Shown here: positions 6,537 to 8,962 of the stretch, in pieces
How positions within the stretch are numbered: position 1 is the stretch's first letter
Layout: each line of letters begins with the position of its first letter
Assembly: GCA_045598325.1 (NCBI GenBank)
Contig: JAZLLT010000002.1
Span: 1 to 8,962, forward strand
DNA: 8,962 bases
Source: RUG14130 sp045598325
Lineage (GTDB): Bacteria; Bacillota; Clostridia; Christensenellales; Aristaeellaceae
Direction of reading: 5' to 3'
Notes under the pieces: model-generated
The model's database searches: none
Seen by the model: only the letters and a program-made list of their open reading frames with translations
What the model was told of the DNA's origin: nothing
Made by a program: the position numbers and the translations under genes

Positions 6537-6956
6537 TCAGATCTCGTCCTCGTCTTCGTCCTCGTCATCCTCGTCGTCTTCTTCGTCGGCAAACAGATCA
6601 TCTTCGCCGTCGAATTTCTCGCCGTCTTCCCCGTCGGGTACATCCATTTCGATTTCGTCCATGGAAGAGACGGAATCGATGGTGATGTCGCGGGCGCCGG
6701 AATCGAAGTCTCTGTTCACATCGCCGCTGCCGGTTCCGTCATCCATGGAGACGGAGGACCTGCGCTGCAGTTCCTTCAGGCAATAGGCGCACACTTCCTG
6801 TCCCGGAATGACGGGGTTTTCGCCGCATTCGGAACAGAGTTCGATCATATCGTCCTCTTCCTGTTCGCCGCGCACATCTTTTTTGCACACGGAGCACATG
6901 GTATCGGTATCAAGCATGTAATTGAGTTCGCATCTGGGGCATTTTACAAGACCCAT
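6537..6956 (-). CDS. Small double zinc-ribbon protein with acidic tail
   Basis: A 139-residue protein I cannot assign to a named family. Eight cysteines form two CxxC...CxxC ribbons: C6/C9 with C21/C24, and C41/C44 with C56/C59. From about residue 70 it becomes low-complexity and acidic, ending in a run of Asp/Glu from about 126 on. The ribbons suggest zinc binding and contact with nucleic acid or protein; the tail resembles nucleic-acid mimics or chaperone-like acidic tails, but this is inference. The start is placed at 6956, not at the longer in-frame start at 6986, because GGAGGG lies 6 nt upstream of 6956 and the ribbon begins at once. The next gene, the phosphoesterase, starts 2 nt after its stop, so the two likely work or are at least produced together. 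Confidence 0.8.
   Translation of the reverse strand: MGLVKCPRCELNYMLDTDTMCSVCKKDVRGEQEEDDMIELCSECGENPVIPGQEVCAYCLKELQRRSSVSMDDGTGSGDVNRDFDSGARDITIDSVSSMDEIEMDVPDGEDGEKFDGEDDLFADEEDDEDDEDEDEDEI
6543..6590 (-). repeat. Low-complexity GAC/GAG/GAA-type triplet tract coding the acidic tail
   Basis: An imperfect triplet repeat of Asp and Glu codons (GAT, GAC, GAA, GAG) at the 3' end of the zinc-ribbon gene. The complementary strand reads as a run of serine-like codons (TCG, TCC, TCT), which is an artefact of this tract. Such tracts can vary in length between strains through slippage. Confidence 0.6.
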
Positions 6957-6962
6957 TGAAAT

Positions 6963-6968
6963 CCCTCC
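6963..6968 (-). promoter_or_regulatory. Ribosome binding site deciding the zinc-ribbon start
   Basis: GGAGGG on the minus strand, 6 nt before the ATG at 6956. It favours this start over the in-frame start at 6986, which has no comparable site. Confidence 0.8.
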
Positions 6969-6994
6969 AAGATAAATGATAAGCACGCCGATAT

Positions 6995-7022
6995 ATCATA
7001 CACAAAATACACGATATTAAAA
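6995..7022 (-). promoter_or_regulatory. Possible promoter of the zinc-ribbon/phosphoesterase pair
   Basis: TTTTAA (7017-7022), 16 nt, then TATGAT (6995-7000) on the minus strand, in the only AT-rich gap between the upstream group and the zinc-ribbon gene. The match to a housekeeping promoter is modest (4 of 6 at -10 plus conserved first and last bases, weak -35). Read-through from the upstream genes is an alternative because no clear terminator follows 7044. Confidence 0.3.
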
Positions 7023-7043
7023 CCTTTTTTGTGTTTATTTGCG

Positions 7044-8012
7044 TTATTTTTGTGTAATAGACTTTTGAAAAATTCCGTATAACGCGAGGGCCTTGCCGCC
7101 GAGGCGCTTAGCAAGCGTCTTTGACGGTTTATTGCCCATGCCGATGAGCGCCGCTTCCGCCTTCTTTATGCCCGATTGGATCAAGCTGTCCGTTAGGCTG
7201 CTCACAAGGAGCAAAACAACAGGCGGAGCGAAAATGCCCTCTTTTGTCATGAGCGTGGCGATACGGACATCCTGTCCGTTTTGGAATGTCAGCACATAAC
7301 CGAGGCACTCACCCGAATTGTTCCGCACGCAGAAACTGTGCCTGCGCGCGATAAAAGGCTTGAGCCGTTCCATTTCGAGCGCCGTGAGGGTCTTTTTCTT
7401 CTTTTCCACCTCATACGCGACAGACGGCATGGCGTTTCTGCCGATCCCGAAACCCGCGCGGTACACTTTCAGTGAAAACCGTTCCGCCGCTTTCTCCGCC
7501 GTTTGTTTTAAGGCGTTGATCTCCGGGACATTCATACAGTAATCGCAGTACGCGGGAATGGGGTTATAACCCATCTTGACGAGGGCATCCGATACGGATA
7601 ATTCCGCGCGGGACATGAGAACACCGTGCAGGCGGCTTTGCCCGATGAGCGGTGAACCGACAAACTGGTCCCCTGTGCCCGAGCCAATGGGACCGATGAC
7701 CGATACACATCCGAGGCTCCCAAGGTATTCCTCCGCATGTGCCATGAGTTCGGGCAGGAATTCACCCTCCGGATGGGAAAAATATCCGTTTTCCCCGTTC
7801 CTCCAGACGAATACATGCCCCCTCGGTTCACCGTCGCCGTCGCCATATGCCACGAAGTAAGCCGCATCGGCGAGGGAAAACAGGCGGTTCGCCGCGGGCG
7901 AAAGATCCTTGCCGATATACTTCCGTTCGTTTTTGGTAAGTGTCCGTCCGCAGACTGCGAGGAAGTCCTTTTTCCCGCTTCCGTCACGGAAGCATTTGAT
8001 TTCAGGCGTCAT
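7044..8012 (-). CDS. Protein of unknown function, probable tandem GNAT-like domains
   Basis: A 322-residue soluble protein without a signal peptide. I do not recognise a named family. Two parts can be seen. The first (about 20-165) contains VSVIGPIGSGTGDQFVG at 103-119 and then SDALVKMGYNPI at 141-152, the 'G-P-(x)n-G ... l-x-x-x-G-(F/Y)' pattern common in unusual two-domain acetyltransferases. The second (about 180-320) has GECLGYVLTF at 234-243, a strand DVRIATLMT at 248-256, a helix-rich LLLVSSLTDSLIQSGIKKA at 267-285, and a late N-K-P-S-K-T-L-A-K-R-L-G-G segment at 294-306, which fits the end of a GNAT fold ('N..s..l..k.Gf'). The canonical acetyl-CoA loop Q/R-x-x-G-x-G/A is not evident, so activity is uncertain. 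It overlaps the glycosylase-like gene upstream by 4 nt (ATGA), implying coupled translation. Confidence 0.7.
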   Translation of the reverse strand: MTPEIKCFRDGSGKKDFLAVCGRTLTKNERKYIGKDLSPAANRLFSLADAAYFVAYGDGDGEPRGHVFVWRNGENGYFSHPEGEFLPELMAHAEEYLGSLGCVSVIGPIGSGTGDQFVGSPLIGQSRLHGVLMSRAELSVSDALVKMGYNPIPAYCDYCMNVPEINALKQTAEKAAERFSLKVYRAGFGIGRNAMPSVAYEVEKKKKTLTALEMERLKPFIARRHSFCVRNNSGECLGYVLTFQNGQDVRIATLMTKEGIFAPPVVLLLVSSLTDSLIQSGIKKAEAALIGMGNKPSKTLAKRLGGKALALYGIFQKSITQK

Positions 8013-8554
8013 CTCATCTTTTCCCCGAGACGCACGATGTCCGCGATGTAGGTGTCCTTGAGAGAGCGGTTGTAAATGACGCTGGCGGGATGATACATGG
8101 GATACAGCGTCATGTTTCCGTGAGACACAAAGGTTCCGTGTACATCGCCGATGCGCAGGTTTTTGCCCGTCACGGCGAAAAGCGGCGTGTTTCCGAGGGT
8201 CACAACGATTTCCGGCTTCAGGATATTGAGTTCCCTGAGCAGATAGGGCCTGAACGCCTCGATCTCTGCTTTCGTGGGCGTGCGGTTGACAAGTCCCTTC
8301 TTCCCCTCGCTCGTGGGGCGGAATTTCACCGCGTTAGTGATGTAGACCTCTTCCCGATTGATTCCGCTCACCGTCAGGAACTCATCCAGTTGTTTTCCCG
8401 CTTTTCCCACAAAAGGACGCCCGGCTTCGTCTTCCTTTTCGCCGGGCGCCTCACCGATGAGACAGATGCGCGCATCAAGTCTGCCCTCGCCGAAAACGAG
8501 GTGCTTATCCGGGAATGCGCGCTTCATTTCATCATTCAGATTCCTGATTTCCAT
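8009..8554 (-). CDS. Family 4-like uracil-DNA glycosylase lacking the Fe-S cysteines
   Basis: A 181-residue member of the uracil-DNA glycosylase superfamily, acting presumably in base excision. Motifs: VFGEG at 20-24, GEAPGEKED at 34-42, GRPFVGKAG at 45-53, YITNAVKFRPT at 71-81, EIVVTLGN at 115-122 and the C-terminal YHPAS at 154-158. In family 4 enzymes four cysteines hold a 4Fe-4S cluster: a CxxC near the N-terminus, one in 'vKCRPP' and one in 'C.PYL'. Here the N-terminus has no CxxC, K-C becomes K77-F78, and the last is F101 in AFRPYL; the only cysteine is C31 in the core strand. The fold must therefore be held without the cluster, or the protein has another role. The start at 8554 has AAGGA 5 nt upstream and overlaps the preceding glycosylase gene by 23 nt. 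Confidence 0.88.
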   Translation of the reverse strand: MEIRNLNDEMKRAFPDKHLVFGEGRLDARICLIGEAPGEKEDEAGRPFVGKAGKQLDEFLTVSGINREEVYITNAVKFRPTSEGKKGLVNRTPTKAEIEAFRPYLLRELNILKPEIVVTLGNTPLFAVTGKNLRIGDVHGTFVSHGNMTLYPMYHPASVIYNRSLKDTYIADIVRLGEKMR

Positions 8555-8962
8555 ACAATTCCTTCAGTTTCGCTTTCACGGCCTTGAAATCTTCCCACGC
8601 CTCCCGTTTCTTGGAAGGGTCGCGGAGCAAAGCACTGGGATGATAGGTGGGCATGAACCAGATGCCTTTTTTCTCGATCCAACTGCCGCGCAGGGCAGAA
8701 ATAGGCGATTCCGTTTTGAGCACATAACGGCAGGCGACCTTGCCGAGGAGCACGATGATTTTCGGGCGGATGAGCATGAACTGCTGCCTCAGATACGGCA
8801 TGCAGGCTTCCGCCTCATCCGGTTCGGGATTGCGGTTCATGGGCGGACGGCACTTGACCACATTGCCGATGTAGACCTCCGTGCGTTCCATGCCGATGGC
8901 GTGGATCATGCGGTCCAGCAGTTGTCCGCTGGCACCCACGAACGGTCTCCCCTGCAGGTCTT
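8532..8962 (-). CDS. Family 4 uracil-DNA glycosylase, N-terminus beyond the window
   Basis: The C-terminal 142 residues of a uracil-DNA glycosylase that removes uracil from DNA to start base excision repair. The open frame reaches the window edge: the visible part begins DLQGRPFVGASGQLLD, the segment directly after the first active-site motif, so the start codon and the N-terminal CxxC are outside. The third and fourth Fe-S cysteines are in place (VVKCRPPMNRNP and EACMPYL), as are PKIIVLLG and the active-site-loop motif THYHPSA-like TYHPSALLRDP. The GTG at 8939 is inside the motif and is not the start. Its 3' end overlaps the next, cysteine-free homologue by 23 nt; the two are paralogues in tandem. 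Confidence 0.93.
   Translation of the reverse strand, partial: DLQGRPFVGASGQLLDRMIHAIGMERTEVYIGNVVKCRPPMNRNPEPDEAEACMPYLRQQFMLIRPKIIVLLGKVACRYVLKTESPISALRGSWIEKKGIWFMPTYHPSALLRDPSKKREAWEDFKAVKAKLKELYGNQESE

Noticed and set aside
6537..6590. Triplet tract as a possible CRISPR or tandem DNA repeat array
   Set aside because: The units are imperfect 3-mers in frame with an acidic protein tail. There are no spacers or repeat units of CRISPR length.
6220..6786. Plus-strand frame with a long serine run
   Set aside because: The serine run is the complement of the Asp/Glu codon tract at the end of the zinc-ribbon gene, which is supported by its cysteine motifs and ribosome binding site.
6536..6986. 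Longer zinc-ribbon start at 6986
   Set aside because: The extra ten residues lie over the binding site GGAGGG at 6963-6968, which serves the ATG at 6956, and there is no comparable site before 6986.
6957..7043. Gap between the GNAT-like gene and the zinc-ribbon gene as a riboswitch or terminator
   Set aside because: Only 87 nt and AT-rich. The one inverted repeat seen (about 6993-7017) is short with several wobble pairs, and no conserved aptamer pattern is recognisable.

Overview
The window is a single-polarity stretch: every gene I can support lies on the minus strand, so transcription runs from high to low coordinates. Strong AGGAGG-type ribosome binding sites, an mraZ-led division and cell wall (dcw) cluster, a MurE with the DNPR signature of meso-diaminopimelate peptidoglycan, and a DivIB/FtsQ-type protein all suggest a moderately GC-rich member of the Bacillota, probably an uncultured Clostridia-type lineage. 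The class-level assignment is inference; no rRNA gene is present to test it.

Right part (about 8962 to 6956). A tightly packed group begins with a family 4 uracil-DNA glycosylase that enters from the window edge. It overlaps by 23 nt a second, family 4-like glycosylase that has lost all the visible iron-sulfur cysteine positions. That gene overlaps by 4 nt (ATGA) a protein of unknown function that I read as a probable tandem GNAT-fold protein. The group looks co-translated.

Middle part (6956 to 5770). After an 87-nt AT-rich gap come a small protein with two zinc ribbons and a very acidic tail, and, 2 nt further on, a GTG-initiated calcineurin-like metallophosphoesterase. Two tandem hairpins follow. 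The first overlaps the phosphoesterase stop codon and the second has a run of six T, so this unit is separated from what comes next.

Left part (5700 to 1). This is a reduced dcw operon in the order mraZ, ftsL-like, murE, mraY, murD, ftsQ/divIB (running off the window). Its promoter has a perfect TATAAT, and three GTGGTA/GTAGTA boxes lie exactly 20 bp apart across and upstream of it; these are likely the sites through which MraZ controls its own operon. MurD, MurE and MraY supply three consecutive-pathway steps of lipid I synthesis (D-Glu addition, meso-DAP addition, transfer to undecaprenyl phosphate). The FtsL-like and FtsQ proteins would be part of the divisome sub-complex that activates septal synthesis. 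Genes usually interleaved in this cluster (rsmH, the class B PBP ftsI/spoVD, murF, ftsW, murG, murB) are absent from the gaps seen here.

No stretch longer than 300 bases lacks a gene. The longest is 5588 to 5844, which holds the mraZ promoter region and the two terminators. I see no tRNA, rRNA, CRISPR array, insertion sequence or phage gene. I do not see a clearly new multi-gene system; the most unusual items are the unequal glycosylase pair, the 20-bp-spaced operator array and the pruned dcw gene order.
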